Assembly: GCF_963678635.1 (NCBI RefSeq)
Contig: NC_087069.1
Coordinates: 48,068,276-48,132,275 of the forward strand
Reading direction: 5' to 3'
DNA length: 64,000 nt
Source of the DNA: Symsagittifera roscoffensis
Taxonomy: Eukaryota; Xenacoelomorpha; Acoela; Convolutidae
A program made the translations under genes and the position numbers. How positions within the stretch are numbered: the stretch's first letter is position 1; every line of letters starts with the position of its first letter. Below are positions 49,244 to 62,108 of the stretch, one piece after another. The notes under the pieces were generated by a model. The model made no database searches. It had not been told where the DNA came from and saw only the letters and a list, made by a program, of their open reading frames with translations.

Positions 49244-50863
49244 GTCGATAAATTCAGCCAGGAAAACGAAAAGTTGGCTCAGACAAACAAGGTAAACAAG
49301 GATTTCAGTTGTGGTCACAATTCATCAACGCCTGCACACCAAATTAACCCAAAGTTTTCAAGGCCAACACGGATTTTAAGATTGAATGGGTTAAAAAACT
49401 TAAATTAGGCTTAACTTAAACTGAACTTTTTAGAATGAGCTCATTTTAAAGTACTAGCTTTTTGAGAGCTAAAGTAGTTTTTCAACGCTATTGAATCGCT
49501 AAAAGTGTGTCTATAATTGCAAATCAATAACAACGGGTAAAAAAAAATTTCTGTCCGATCAAAACTTTTTGCAAAAATTTTCAGGCTCTGGAAGACAACG
49601 TGAACAAATTTGAAGGTCAAGTGAACAAAATGACAGAAGAAAACAACAAATTTGCAGAAAACAACGCCAAACTCACAGCTGAAGTCGGAAAAACGTCAGC
49701 TGAAAATGCGAAACTGGAACAAACCAAAAAAAAATTGGAGGAGCAAGTCGGAAAATTAGAAGGCGAAGTTAACAAAATGGGTGCAGAAAACAAAAAATTC
49801 GAAGAAAAAAACAACAAATTGGGTGCGCAAGTTGAAACAATGACTGCAGAAAACGAAAAAATGGCTGCGAACAACAAAGAACTAGAAGCTAAAATCGCGA
49901 AATTTTCATCCGAAGTAGATCGATTGGCTGGCGAAAATGACAAAATGGCAGAAAACAACAAACAAATAACTGCTTAAATCGGGCAATTGAAAGGAGAAAC
50001 GTGAAAAATTTCAAGAAAATGGAAAATTTGCCCAAAATAACGCAGATTTGGAGGCGAAAATCAAGCAACCCCAAGCGGAAGTTGAAAAGTTCGCAAAAGA
50101 AAATGAGAAATTTGCCGAGCAAAATAAGGTTTTGGGAGAAACTTCTGCTAAACTGCAGGCTAATAATGATGCTCCGGAATCAAAAATTGCAGAGTTGAAC
50201 CAACAGTTGGAAAAATTCAAGAAAATTTACCAGAAATTATCTGGGGAGAATGAAAAATTGGCGACAATCAGAAACGGTTTCCAGAAGTTAAAAGATATGT
50301 TTTTCGACCAGTTGAACGAAAAAATGCAGGCTATGGATAGGTAAGTTTAAACTTTTAAATAATTTCAAAATATTCTTATTAACTTCGTTGGTGTGCCGTA
50401 TTTTCTATCTTTTTATCATGAAATATGCAAAACCTTTAAACATCATGAACCAACGTTTAATCAAGGCAAACAAAATCTTATTTTCATATATCAGTGCTAT
50501 TGGAAAATTCAAAAAACTAATAGTTTCCCCTATTTTGATTTCCATCGCACCGAATTATACGATACAGCAATTCAATATTACATGAAAAAAGTTTTTTTTA
50601 AAAAAAAAAATTTGTTTGTATTTATTAATAATGAATTTTAGATCCCTGCTGGAAAAACTGGCAGCCGATATTGAAATGATGGACAAGAAGGAGGGGCTGA
50701 GCCCGGAAGAGTTCGACCGGTTCTTGGCCCGGGTCCCCAAACACTTGAAGGCCAAGTTCAACGCCATTGCTGCGTAGACTTCAAGAAATTCGACACCAAT
50801 AATGACAACTTGATCGAGTACAACGAGCTGTCTAAAATGCTTGACAAGGTCATGGAGATTTGA
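49244..50863 (+). pseudogene. Coiled-coil/EF-hand gene relic
   Basis: Exon 49244-49291 (acceptor TTTCTCCAG, donor AAG|GTAAAC) joins in phase to exon 49585-50340 (acceptor ATTTTCAG, donor ATAG|GTAAGT), which joins in phase to the exon starting at 50642 (acceptor AATTTTAG). They encode a long Lys/Glu/Asn-rich coiled coil with a repeating pattern (for example ENNKFAENNAKL, ENEKMAANNKEL), then a helical piece LLEKLAADIEMMDKKEGLSP and, after a frame change near 50775, a canonical EF-hand loop DTNNDNLIEYNE. In-frame TAA at 49975-49977, a frame change at about 49980-50005 and the frame change near 50775 make it a pseudogene or heavily revised gene. Splice sites remain intact. Upstream exons not found. 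Confidence 0.65.
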
Positions 50864-51489
50864 CCATTACAGAAAACCAAAAACAGCGAAAATGGAGAAA
50901 AATAACGTAGAAAATTCAAAGAGAATGGACAAAAAATATCAAAAACGGAACGAAAACCAAAGTTTGATACAGAAAAAGTGTAGAAAAAAGATGGAAGCCT
51001 TTAAATTTTGTTGTACCGTACCGTACTTATTGTTAAGTTTTAAAAATGTTGCTCATAATGCAGAGATTTACTTTAAAGTTAGAAATAATATATTTCGATA
51101 TTCATATTTTCTATGATTTTGTTTTCAAAGGACCGATTGGTTCCCATTTTTGACACGATAAACTTAGTTTTTTTATTTTACCCGAGTTTAAATGTATATG
51201 GACACTCGAAAAAACCAAAAAAACCGGCTGCGTTTTTTAGCAAGTAACAAGTAAGCAAACTATATTCATGAAAAACTGAAAAGTTATGAGAGCATAGTAA
51301 AAGCTGACGGGTAAATGAGCAGATTGGACTGAATTCGATATGATGAGTTGTACAATCCTTTGTTGGTCCTTTCATTCGTGGAACATTTTTTTGTTTTTCT
51401 GCTCTCAGACAATTCTGCTAATTGTTCTGCCTCCATTTAAACGGCCACAAAAGAAACAACAAGCAGATATTAACACGAGCCAAGGTGTT
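50864..51489. other. No gene seen
   Basis: 3' flank of the EF-hand relic, AT-rich, no polyadenylation signal or exon that can be assigned with confidence. Confidence 0.3.
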
Positions 51490-54400
51490 AGATATGTTTT
51501 TCGTTTTTTTTGGACTAAATATCGATATGTTTCTATTTTCGCGACCAAATTTGGTATGTTTTGACTTTCTCGACCCAACAAAAAAAATTTCAATCTTGTT
51601 CGAACCAGTTCAAGTTTGTTTCAATTTTCTTGACCGAAATTTCTTATGTTTGGACTTTCTAGAAAGTCGACCAACATTTTTATAAATTATGTTTGTTCGA
51701 CCCAGCATAGATATGTTTAGACCTTCTCGACCAAAAATGAATATGTTTTGATTGAGCTCTCAACCTATGATTTGACTTTCTTGACTATCAAATAACTTGA
51801 TTAAATTGCACTTGCTTGAGATAAAGTGCACTTGCTCAACTTCCAAAGTCGAAACTCGACCCTGATCAATTTAGGTCACACAAACATGGATATCAATAGC
51901 GTACTTGCGAAAAATACTACTAGAAGTCCTCTGAACATCTGTCCACTTTAGCTGATCAATGTAAAGGTCAAAACTTAAAATCTGCCCAAAATTTATTCTA
52001 TATTTTGAATATTAAAATAAGTAGTAAGACGGAAAAATTGAAAAATTCTTCCACAAATCGCCATATTTGAATTTTTTTCTACTTTTGTCGAATTCTTGTT
52101 TAACCCATTTGCGAAAAAACATGGACGATTTCAAGTCTCTTGAGCTCACTATCCTACCGTAACCTGTTTATTCGGCTACCAAACATACATTACTTTCTCT
52201 TTGGAGTAGAAACAAGAAAGGTTAATTCTATTATGTCGGCTATAATCACTGTTCCAGGAAATCATTCTAAATACCTTGAAATAGGTCAGTTTTGCGCTTT
52301 TGAAAAATTTTAAACCCTCCTGATTTTCTCTATTTTTCTAAATAGAAAAAATGATGTTTAACATCAACGACCAACTAGTTTTTGTTATTCACATATCAAA
52401 CTCACGGTAAATTACAACCATATTTTAAAGTTTACATGATAGTTAATGTTCGATACATCGAAACGGGAACTTTGGGAGAATCAGTATTTTTCAACTGCCT
52501 GATATTGGTCAATTTTCTTTATTTATCTGACCACACAGTTTCCTGTCCTGCAAATAGTGAAAATGAAAAAGTCATTACAAACTCTAGTTAAGAACTAGTA
52601 CAAAACTTGCAAATTTCATTGCCCCATATGCAGCCGGATTAATCATGTAACTAAAATGACAGAGTATGATGTCCGTAATATCTGCAATCAAATGATATTA
52701 GCCAGAAATAAACGAAATTGATATAACGAAATAAACGAAATAAACGAAATGTTTGCAGTAATTGCGTCAGTGAAAGCAAAAATATCTGTCCTATCTATTT
52801 TCCCACTAATCAGTCTGATAATTTTTGAGCATAAAATTCCATTAACAGTAAACGACAAATTCCTTTAATAAAAAATTGCTACATGATTCTCAAGTCAAAA
52901 ACTGTTTTGATTTTAATTTTTTTTGAGTCCAATAAGTCTACAGGATGTTTTTGTCATAAAATCAGAATCAGAAAAAATTCATGAATAAACCCCTTGAACG
53001 AAGCAAATCGTGGTTATCAAGTACCACACCAATATTTTAAAGAAAAAACAGATTTTTTTCCTGATTAGACCAGAATGTTTTTTTTTACTATTAAGTTCCT
53101 AGAACACATCACACTGAATCAAGTGGGTGATGTTGTAGCATCGTTGACAAACTTTTACTTTTATCTTGATAAGAGCAACTTGAAGTTGTCTAATGGAAAA
53201 GTCAATGGTTTTGAAAACGTTACCATCATCGTGAACAAGAAAAGATCACACTATTGATAAAATGTTAATGCATATATTTACGAGAATGATACAATCTCAT
53301 TTAATCTAACTTCCCAAATTTGCTTATTTTGTAAAAAGCTTCAATTTATTAATAAAATGATAGAAAAATTATTTGATGTTTTTTCATCTCTCCTTTTTTC
53401 AAATTTTTCAGATCAATTTTTCCGGAAAACTTCTCAGCATCTCATTACTATATTACAATTTCTCATCTGTTATGCTGAAAAAAATACAAGATTCAAAAAC
53501 AACACAATCATGAAAACAATCAGCCACCGCACTTAATTTGTGTTGACTGCCACGAGTAGAGCCAGCTCCAATTTTCTCAGTATGGCAAATTCTCTGCCTT
53601 ATAAGGCAAACCACAACTTTCAACGTTTCCCATTCTTTTTAAACCTTGTATTAATTTAGTCATGAGCCAGCAAAGAACAAAGGAAACACTCCATTCAAGG
53701 AAAAAGGACTGTTAATTTGATTCACTTTACCAATTTTTACCCAATCATTACCCTCTGTAATTGATGTGTTCTACCAGCCACCAAAAACTGACCCAAAGGC
53801 CATATGTTAGTATCGCAAAAGCTTTTGTATTGTGATAAAAAAATGTCCATTATATCTTGTGGACACACAAAGTAAAAGAACAACCTCAATGCACGATTTC
53901 AACATGGTGGCTTTAGTTGTTGTCATGAGAGGATAACACATAAACAACGCAGACCAAAATGTTTTCACCGTGCTGGGATTGTGCGAAAGAAAAGAAAAAA
54001 TTCATTTAGATTGATGCTAAAGGATCACTAATTACCCCCACTGTTGATTCCTAGACCTTTATACCTACAAAGGGGATCGCAGAAAAACCTTTTTGAAATA
54101 TGGTTTAATAAATGCCTTATTTAACTTTTTTTAAACCTAAATTCGTTTAAAATTACTTCTTTTAAACTTTTTATTCGTTTTTTTTCCGACTAAATTTCGA
54201 TATGTTTCTAGTTTTGGGACAAAAATGGGTATGTTTTGACTTCCTCAATCCAACAAAAAATTTTCGACTTAATTCGATCCAGTTAAATGGTTTTCAAACT
54301 TCTTAACCGAAATTTGTTATGTTTGGACTTTCTAGAAAGTTGCGTCCAACACTTTCGTAAACTTTGTTTGTTCGATGCGGCATAGAATTGTTTCGACTTT

Positions 54401-56110
54401 CTCGACCAAAAGGGAGTATGATTCGATCATGGTCGACATACATGTCGACTTCCTCGACTATCAAATAACTTTATTAAATTTAACTTGCTTCATTTTACGT
54501 CACAAAAACATGCATATCATTAGTAAAATTGGAAAAGATTTTACTAAAAATTATCTGAACATCTGCCATTTTAACTAATCACTGTAAAGGTAATTCTGTG
54601 GTTGCAGGTAATTCGTGGTTGATGGTTCAGTAAAACGGATTCGATGTTTTGTTTACATGGTAACATCAATAATAACGACAAATCAAAAAATTGGAAATTG
54701 AAATGGATTTTTCGAACAAAAAATATAATTGTGTTTGTTCTTTGCTTAATCGGAAGTAATGAGTACAGATTTCGAAGTAATTCACTTGCGTGTATAATTT
54801 TTTGAGAGAAAAGAAAATACAATCGAATCGATACATTAAAAAAAGAAAATTTCTGGAAAACAAATATTCTTTGATCACTAAACCAACTTCTCATTCTAGT
54901 AATCTCTTTCTGTCATTTACAATAAAGTTTTATTCCCGGGTAGCGTCAGCGAGTTCATCATCTTAGGAAGAAGACAACAATTTACACCTTGATATGAACA
55001 ATTACCATCATAATCAAATTCACAAGTTTATCTCAAAATCTAGGTACGAAGATTTTTTTCACACCATGAAGCATAAACAATCAGCAGTAACCGAAAGTGA
55101 TTGCGACGGAATTCTATTCTGTGCGTGAAGTTTAAACGGGAAACCCAAATTTTTAAGCAGGTCGTTCTGCCTAAAACTTTTTCTATATTACGAATGTTCT
55201 AATAAGTGGGAAAACGGAACAGTTGAAATATTCCACAACTCGCCATATCCGAAATTTTATCGATTACCTGTTTAACCCATTTGCAAAAAGACATAGACAA
55301 CTTCGAGTCGCTTGATCTCGCTATCCTACGTAACCTGTTTTTTCGGCTACCAAATTTACAACACTTTCTCTTTGGAAAGAAACAAGTAAAATTAATTCTA
55401 TTGAATTGGCTATAATCACTGTTCCAGGAAAAAAATAATTTCTTTGAATTAGGGCCGTTTCTTGCTTTTTTCTCATTCCAAGAAAAAAAAAATGTTCAAT
55501 TGACTCACTTTACCGATTGTCACCCAACCATCACCCTTTGTAATTGATGTGTTCCACCAACCACCAAAAAATTGATGTTCTACCAAAACTGAGCCATATG
55601 CCATATGTCCCACGCTTTCTCAGACTTTTTCCATTAGTCAGTTAGTATCACAAAACAAATTTTTGTCAAAAAGTTTGTTCAATATGTTTTGTGAACACAC
55701 AAATTAAAAACACTAAACTAATGCACGAGGATGAATTTTTTGAACATGGTGTCTTCATTTCTTGTCATGAGAGGATAAAATATCAACAATGCGAACCAAA
55801 TTGTCCAAACTGCAGACAACCAGTGCAAATCTTTGTTTTTTTTTCAAATTTGTTCAGTTTGAGACCGACAGTGGCTCAAGTGATGTAGATTAAAGTAATC
55901 CTGAGTAATCGAAATTTTAAGCATCATCTTTCTATACGAATCAAGCAGAGTTTTTTTCTCATATTTTCACCGTGGTGGGCTTGTGCAAAAAAAAGTCATT
56001 TAGATTGATGCTAGCTACATACTATTTACCCCCACCTTTTTTCCCCAGACTTTTTTACCTATAAAAGGGATCCCAGAAGAAAATTTTTAAAAAAAAAATT
56101 TAATAAATGC
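51490..56110 (+). repeat. Old segmental tandem duplication (~2-2.6 kb units)
   Basis: Colinear blocks match: 51495-51770 with 54180-54440 (ATATGTTTGGACTTTCTAGA, CGACCAAAA), 51970-52262 with 55168-55440 (AACCTGTTTxTTCGGCTACC, GGCTATAATCACTGTTCCAG), 53700-53780 with 55495-55570 (GTAATTGATGTGTTC), and 53870-54150 with 55690-56120 (GTCATGAGAGGATAA, TTTAGATTGATGCTA, TTTAATAAATGCC). Copy 1 carries about 1.4 kb (52270-53690) and copy 2 about 0.5 kb (54600-55130) not shared. Divergence is substantial, so the duplication is old. No intact gene is visible in either copy. Confidence 0.7.
55700..55845 (+). pseudogene. Possible RING-finger exon remnant
   Basis: One frame reads ...EHGVFISCHERI... then CPNCRQPVQ, the spacing and final CPxCR typical of the C-terminal half of a RING finger. 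The duplicated copy near 53905-53965 keeps HGG...CCHERI in a broken context. No other part of a RING protein is visible. Short, so chance is possible. Confidence 0.25.
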
Positions 56111-56367
56111 CCAATTTTACGTTTTTTGTAGTTCTTCACAAACTTCAATCCTTTCAAAAAAATTTTTTTTTTACTTCTTATCCGGATATGATTTGGGAGT
56201 TCAAATAAAGTACTCGTTTTATTTTGATGTTTAGCACAACGGAGAATGATCCAGTAATGAACTGGAATTCGGGAAACCCTGATCCTGCCCAAACAATAAC
56301 AAAATGAAATGCCTTTTCGAAAGAGAAGACAACTTAAATCAAAAATCACTGCGTCAAGCCACTCTCA

Positions 56368-56520
56368 ACCGGCGATAAGCTCAACAAAGATTCCAGACAT
56401 TTCTCGCTCTTGAAGCAGCGGCGATAAACTAAACAAATATCCCAGGCATTTTTCGCTCTTGAAGCAGCGGCGATAAACTCAACAAAGATCCCGGGATTTT
56501 TTCGCTCTTGAAGCAGCGGC
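56368..56520 (+). repeat. Minisatellite, ~49-bp unit x 3
   Basis: Three copies of GGCGATAAACTCAACAAAGA followed by TCCC...ATTTTTCGCTCTTGAAGCAGC, starting near 56369, 56420 and 56469. A 68-codon minus-strand ORF is a by-product of the repeat. Confidence 0.8.
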
Positions 56521-58238
56521 TGGAACAGAGAAAGAGATGGTGATACAGGCAAAAAACTATTTATGGAAAATCAAAGGAAGGTCACAAAAACTTATGTTGT
56601 GAAAGCATGAGAGGCTCAATTACGGATCCCGTTTGAAGGGATAAACGCGTTTTCAAACCAAACCCAGGAGACTGTAAATCCAGATCAGCTCACAGAGCTG
56701 CAACAGAAACTATAGCAATTCCTAAAACAAATAACATGAAGTTGGAAAAGGAAAGCGAAGAAAGATGACCTTAAAACAAACGGTTTTGTAACTTATTTTT
56801 CAGAAAGTTAATCTTCTTGTTTCTCATACTTGATGACTTTTTTTATATGTTTTCATCTAGAGCCTAATATTATCTTGTCTGCACCATTGTAAATGTAAGA
56901 ATCGAACATATTATTTTCTATAAAAAGGGACTCAATAGGACTCGATTTAATAGGACTCGAAGTCTCAATTACCAAATATGTCACCTAAATTAAAGCCTCT
57001 ATTCAATAAATCAGAAACTGACTGATTTTCTTTAGTTGAAACTATAAATTCTTTTTTGAAAAAAACCTACTTTTTAATTACTGATGCAACTTTTCTCATT
57101 TATTATACTCTATGTTTTGAAGGAGTGGTGACTATTAAAATGTTCCTTTCAAAAAAAAAACATTTGAAAAAAATAACTAAAATTTATAAGTTTTGCCAGC
57201 TACCCGGGATTTCTCTTTTGATACAGAGATACAGCAGGGATACAGCAGGAACTTCACTGGTAATATTTTGCACCAAATAATTAATAAGGAATAACTGAAG
57301 GTTGCTGTTTCATTCAAAAGTTCATAATGTTTATACGGTAATTGATATTTAAAAATAAAATAAAATCTTGTGAGAATAAAGGAGCAAGTGAAGCTTAAGT
57401 TCTTTGATAGGAAGAACAGCCGCCGGTTTATGCCTATGGGCAGAAAGACTGGCCTGAAATTACAATTTTTCTTTCTTTTATTCTCTGAAAACAAAAAAGT
57501 TTTTTCTTAAATTTGATTAAGTCTGAATTCAGGATAAAACAAACGAGCACAAATACTGACTATCGTCTCAGCAACCAGGGAAAAAGAATGGTCTTCACCA
57601 GAGCCAAGGAAACTCAGAAAACCCTCCAGTAGACGGGTAATCAAACTCCCTGAGAATTGACTCGAGTAATCAACCTCAACTTTAGTAAGATGATTAAATA
57701 TAAAAGTAAAGAAGGATTGTAAACCCCTTCCACAACAAGAATTTTTTAAAATTAATTGATTCATTAACTAAACTTGGAAGCAATTCAAATTTAGCGATTG
57801 GGCTTTTTTTTACTTTCTTCAATTTACTTCGATCATAATTTGTGTTGTTCCATGAATGTTCAGCAAAAACTAGCAATTTTTATGTTCAAGGTTCAGAGCT
57901 GAGGTGATTTATTTTTTCAGCGATGATTTGGCGATAAAACCATGAGGTTTAATCGATGTTTTAGTTTACAAATTACAAAAAACTTCTTTAGAAATCAAAC
58001 ATTAGACCACATTATTACCATTGAAACTATCCCTTTAAAAAATTACCAGTTTTTATACTTTTTTAAAACCAGGTGAGTTTCTCTTTACCAAGTAATTTTA
58101 TTATGAACAGACCGATAGAAAGAACTACTAGATCAGGCCAGGGCACTCAGATTGTATGAACTCAAAAAAATAAGAAGTTGAAATTAGCGAAAGCGGCGTT
58201 TTCCTTTAAAAGTGATAATGATTGATTACAATTTGCAG
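56521..58238. other. Weak coding hints only
   Basis: The minus strand at 57507-57690 has a protein-like open stretch (SQFSGSLITRLLEGFLSFLG) ending in a stop, with a possible acceptor near 57690. It might be a terminal exon but lacks support. Otherwise AT-rich. Confidence 0.25.
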
Positions 58239-58358
58239 TCCGCAGTTTGACGTTGAACCAGATAATTGAGACCAGTTTCCTGAGCATTGGTTGTGAAGTT
58301 GGGATTCAATATCATTACCGCGGTAGCTGGACGGTCAACGGCACTAACCTTGGGCTGA
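58239..58358 (+). CDS. Isolated host exon, unrecognised
   Basis: Acceptor ACAATTTGCAG at 58238 and strong donor CTGA|GTAAGT at 58358/58359. The 120-nt exon is open in one frame (two leftover bases, 39 codons, one leftover base): SLTLNQIIETSFLSIGCEVG then IQYHYRGSWTVNGTNLGL. Higher GC than the flanks supports coding. A second acceptor lies 7 nt downstream (CCGCAG). Partner exons were not found within the window. Looks like part of an extracellular or beta-rich domain, not assigned. Confidence 0.5.
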
Positions 58359-58599
58359 GTAAGTATTCAAAGAAAAATTAAATTTACCAGTCCGGAAAAG
58401 TAAACGCGTTTTTTTGGAATATAAAGGCCAAATTTTTGATGGCTTAAGAAAAAAAAACAGCTAAAAATTAAAACAAAAAACTCCATTGTTTTCATAATAT
58501 TTCATGCTCAATTTTGGAGAAGATTGGCAAACATCACTGATATAAACTGCTGGAAGGTTTATGTGAGTTTTTGCGCAGCTTAAAAGGTCAAGTAGAATA

Positions 58600-59311
58600 C
58601 AGTGCTGATTTAAAGTAACAAAATAATTAAAATTCGAATTTTCGAAGGCTTTTTTCTCAATTAGGGTTAAGATTAGACAAAAAATAAATTGAAAAAAAAT
58701 TGCATAGAATTTTATCAGAATCATTATGGTGCAATTTTTTCTCCGAAATTCTCAACCAATTATTTACCCCGAAAATAGGTCATTTTGGCTTTTTTCAATT
58801 AATCAAAAATTACGCTGAAACTGCTTGGTTAATTTATGAACAATATATATCACAAGGAGCCTCTTCCACAAAGTTCCAGAAATGTTACATCTCCAAAAAT
58901 TTGAAGAAATTGTTTAATTTTGTATTTAAGCTAAGATTTTGGGTTGTATATAGTAAAAATCACGTTATTTCACAATCACGCAAAATTTTTTTCTCCTCTA
59001 TAGTTTTTTGGAGATTTAAACCTTCTAGAATTTTGTTGGGCTGTGTAAGAGGCTTCTTGATATATATTTATTATCAATTAACAAAAGAGTTACAGCGTAT
59101 TTTTTGATTATCTGTAAAAAGCCAAAATGACCTGTTTTTGTGGTAAAATTTTAGCTGAGAATTTTGGAGAAAAATTGTACATTTTAATTCTGGTGAAATT
59201 CTGAGCAATTTTTATTTTTCACTATTTGTTTAATCTTAACCCAATTCTAGAAAAACGCGTTCGAGTTTCCAAAATTTATTAGTTTTGTCCGGTTAATTTA
59301 AATCAGCACTG
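58600..59311. mobile_element. Tc1/mariner-like MITE with long TIRs
   Basis: Ends CAGTGCTGATTTAAA and its inverse TTTAAATCAGCACTG, bounded by TA on both sides (58598-58599, 59312-59313). The terminal inverted repeats extend about 200 bp with mismatches (58600-58800 versus 59311-59115, for example AGGTCATTTTGGCTTTTT and GGTTAAGATTA on both arms). TA duplication and CAGT ends indicate the Tc1/mariner group. A 135-codon ORF (58700-59107) spans arm and centre and lacks transposase motifs, so it is treated as chance. Confidence 0.8.
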
Positions 59312-59804
59312 TATAAGGTGTATCAAAAAATTATGCGATTTCTCAGACAAGATTTTGATTAAAGTCGATTCCAAAATACTAGAATACAAATTTTTAAAAG
59401 CTCGTAGTTCTTGATAAAATACTCATTATTGGTTTTTGGATTAAAATTAATTGAGTTTCAGTAATAATTATAGAGGGAAAAGGAAAAAAAATGAAGAAAC
59501 ATTAGCTCATTTCTTTTTCTTTTTGATAATCAAAGGTTGCTACTTTCATGTCACCTAACTGTATAATAATAATTTTTTGACCGTGAGATTAATCCTTCAA
59601 AAAAAATGCAAACCAATCGGGGTAATAAAAAATGATGCAAAATTAAATGCTTATTGGACTAAGCGATAGTTCGATAGCAAATGGAGAAAAAAAAGTTTTG
59701 GCCCTCACTGGTGTTATTATGGGATATTTTCAACCAAAAATTTGACAAAAATCAGCATATAAAAAAACAGCTGTAGCCAATGCTTAAGAGTGTTTTTATT
59801 ACGA

Positions 59805-60172
59805 CTAGTCGTCATGTATTTTAAACTCAAACAGAAAATGCAATTCAAAACTGGTTCAACGAAACCGAAAACTAAAATCCGTGCATTTTACTTATAGCTG
59901 TGGAAATTAAGTCTGTATTAAAATCAGTATCACAGAAACTACAACATTTTTCTCAAAATGGTATTGTCCAAAGTTCCGCCCTGCGATTATGGAACAAAAA
60001 ATCAAAAGAGCAAGAAGAAGATTTCGCCTTACAAAAAAATGAAACAACCACTATGACCAACCGTATCAGATAAAAATTTTACTTTTTTCATTTGTCACTA
60101 GTCGTCATGTATTTTAAACTCAAAAAGAAAATGCACCTCAAAACTGGTTCAACGAATCCTAAAACGAAAAAA
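59805..60172 (+). repeat. Direct repeat pair, ~75 bp, 290 bp apart
   Basis: ACTAGTCGTCATGTATTTTA...AAACTGGTTCAACGAA at about 59803-59880 and 60096-60172, same orientation, few differences. It could be the ends of a short element with an internal part of about 215 bp. No target duplication found. Confidence 0.6.
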
Positions 60173-61821
60173 AAACGCTTTTCAATCAATTTCCTGCTAT
60201 ACATCCCTCTTTGCCATTAAAAAAACGTATGATAATGTCAAGTTGAAAATTTCCCATGTGTAGGTAAATGAATATTTAGAAAATTTCTAACTGAGGAATA
60301 ACACGAAAAAAAGTTTCCATACCATAGAATTGCATGAGAAGCAATTTTTGGGCCACGGAGAATTATGACATATGTTTGAAGAATAAGATAAATTTATGTC
60401 TAGAAAAAAAAGAACAGGTAAGATAACCCTAATACAAAACAGCACAAAACAAAAATGGTATGAACTTCAAACATGAATCGTTTCTTCAGATTAACACGAT
60501 TCTTTGATTTTTTTTTATTTTCACACAGATTTGTATCAAAAAACGTTCTAAATGACTAGAAAGCTTTTTTGCCAAACAATTAAGTTTTGAAATTTTTGTT
60601 AGTTTCTGAAGTGAATAGGATATCTGTGATCTATAATTCCGGACTACACAAACTGACAAAATGAAAATTGCTGGCACTTTTCGTTTAAAATTTTTTTTTT
60701 GATCATAGAAGTGATTTTGCGAATTAAAAGGGGCAAACAAAACTTTTTAAACTCAAATTTGGTGTAATTTTCATGAAAAAAGAAAGCTCATCTGGCCTTT
60801 TGATTAAAAACAATATCATAGAGTTGATGACAAAGTGCTCTCAATTGACAAAAAAAATCGTAAATTTTTTATAGGTGAAAGTTATTACAACAATTTTTAA
60901 TCTAGAATTGACTAGAATTGACAGAAGATTATGGCACCGACTGTTGACACGCTAAACTAAATAACAACATAACTGGGAATGATATCTGAACAGATCGCAA
61001 GAAAAAAGAGGGACAAAATTTGATACAATTCACGATTAAAAAGAACAGCTAAAAATCTGCAACCAACAAAATTTATTGGCAAAAACTAGAACACAATGTT
61101 TTATTTAATTATATTCCACTTAGTTTTTTTATAGTCTCAATTTTTTAGTTTCAATCAATATAAAAAAAATAATTTTAATCAGGACTCATTTTTTAATAAT
61201 CCTGATTGGAAACTCACAACAGAAAAAAAAACAAATTGTAAATCTGCATCAGAAAATATTCCTTTTAATATTACTCCTAAGATTAAAAAAAAGGCTACAA
61301 AGTCTAATGACAACTGGTCATACTGAAAAATGGGCCTCTAAAACTGAAAGACTTTTTTTCATCCCACTAAAAAATTGGAAAAAATTTACAACCGTCAAAT
61401 CGACAAAAATGTTGTTTTAAACGTCTCATGAATATATCGTTTTTAAATCTATGAATATTGTATGACAAGAATTTTCGCATAGACTTCAAAGCATGGTTTT
61501 CATGGAATATTATCATAAGCTTTGTTCAAACCAATACAAAACAAGTTTCGAATGCAAACGTTTATTTTTGTCTTCATAGAGCACAACATTTCTGTTGTGC
61601 ATAAAGATTTATGGGTTGTCTTAGAACCGTAAGCACAAATAGCTCTTTTTGTATATCACTTTTGTATATGTCAACAAGGTGGAATACTTCCGCTTTTCTT
61701 TCAGAGTTTCTCATTTTTAAAAAAAATCTCAATTGAACTCTAAATAGTATTATCACTTCAACTGCTACGTTTAAATACGAAAACTTATCTTTATGTGACA
61801 GGAATTTCTCTAGTGCGGGTT
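60173..61821. other. No gene seen
   Basis: AT-rich, homopolymer-rich sequence. Short near-palindromes (for example ATTTCTGTTGTGCATAAAG near 61590) were noted. No exon or ORF with coding character. Confidence 0.35.
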
Positions 61822-62108
61822 TCCATACAATTTTCGAAAATTTTTGTCGACCTTTTTTCTAGGTAGACCAAAATGATTTTCCGAGCGCTCCCAGAACACT
61901 TCATAAACCATATTGTGACGTAAGGCACTTTTTAAAAAAAATTGAAATTTTGAACAATTAATCGCGTTTCTTTTGTCGCGCAACCCTCTTCAAAATTAGT
62001 GTTTATTGGCTCACAGGTCGCGTTTAGAAAAATTTTGGGGTTGGTGGCCAAAAATGGATGCATAAAGTAATACCAAAGGGGGACCCTTTGGTTAATGAGG
62101 GGGTCGAA
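61822..62108 (+). mobile_element. hAT-type MITE, copy 3 (degraded, truncated)
   Basis: Matches copy 1 internally (TTTTTGTCGACCTTTTTTCTA, CCGAGCGCTCCCAGAACACT, AAGGGGGACCCTTTGG, GAGGGGGTCGAAACCCTGAG) but has lost both CAGGGGCGGAT ends and any target duplication. Its 3' part is included in the tandem duplication that follows. Confidence 0.65.

Noticed and set aside
58700-59107. 135-codon + strand ORF
   Set aside because: It spans the arm and centre of the Tc1-like MITE and lacks DDE/DDD transposase motifs, so it is a chance frame.
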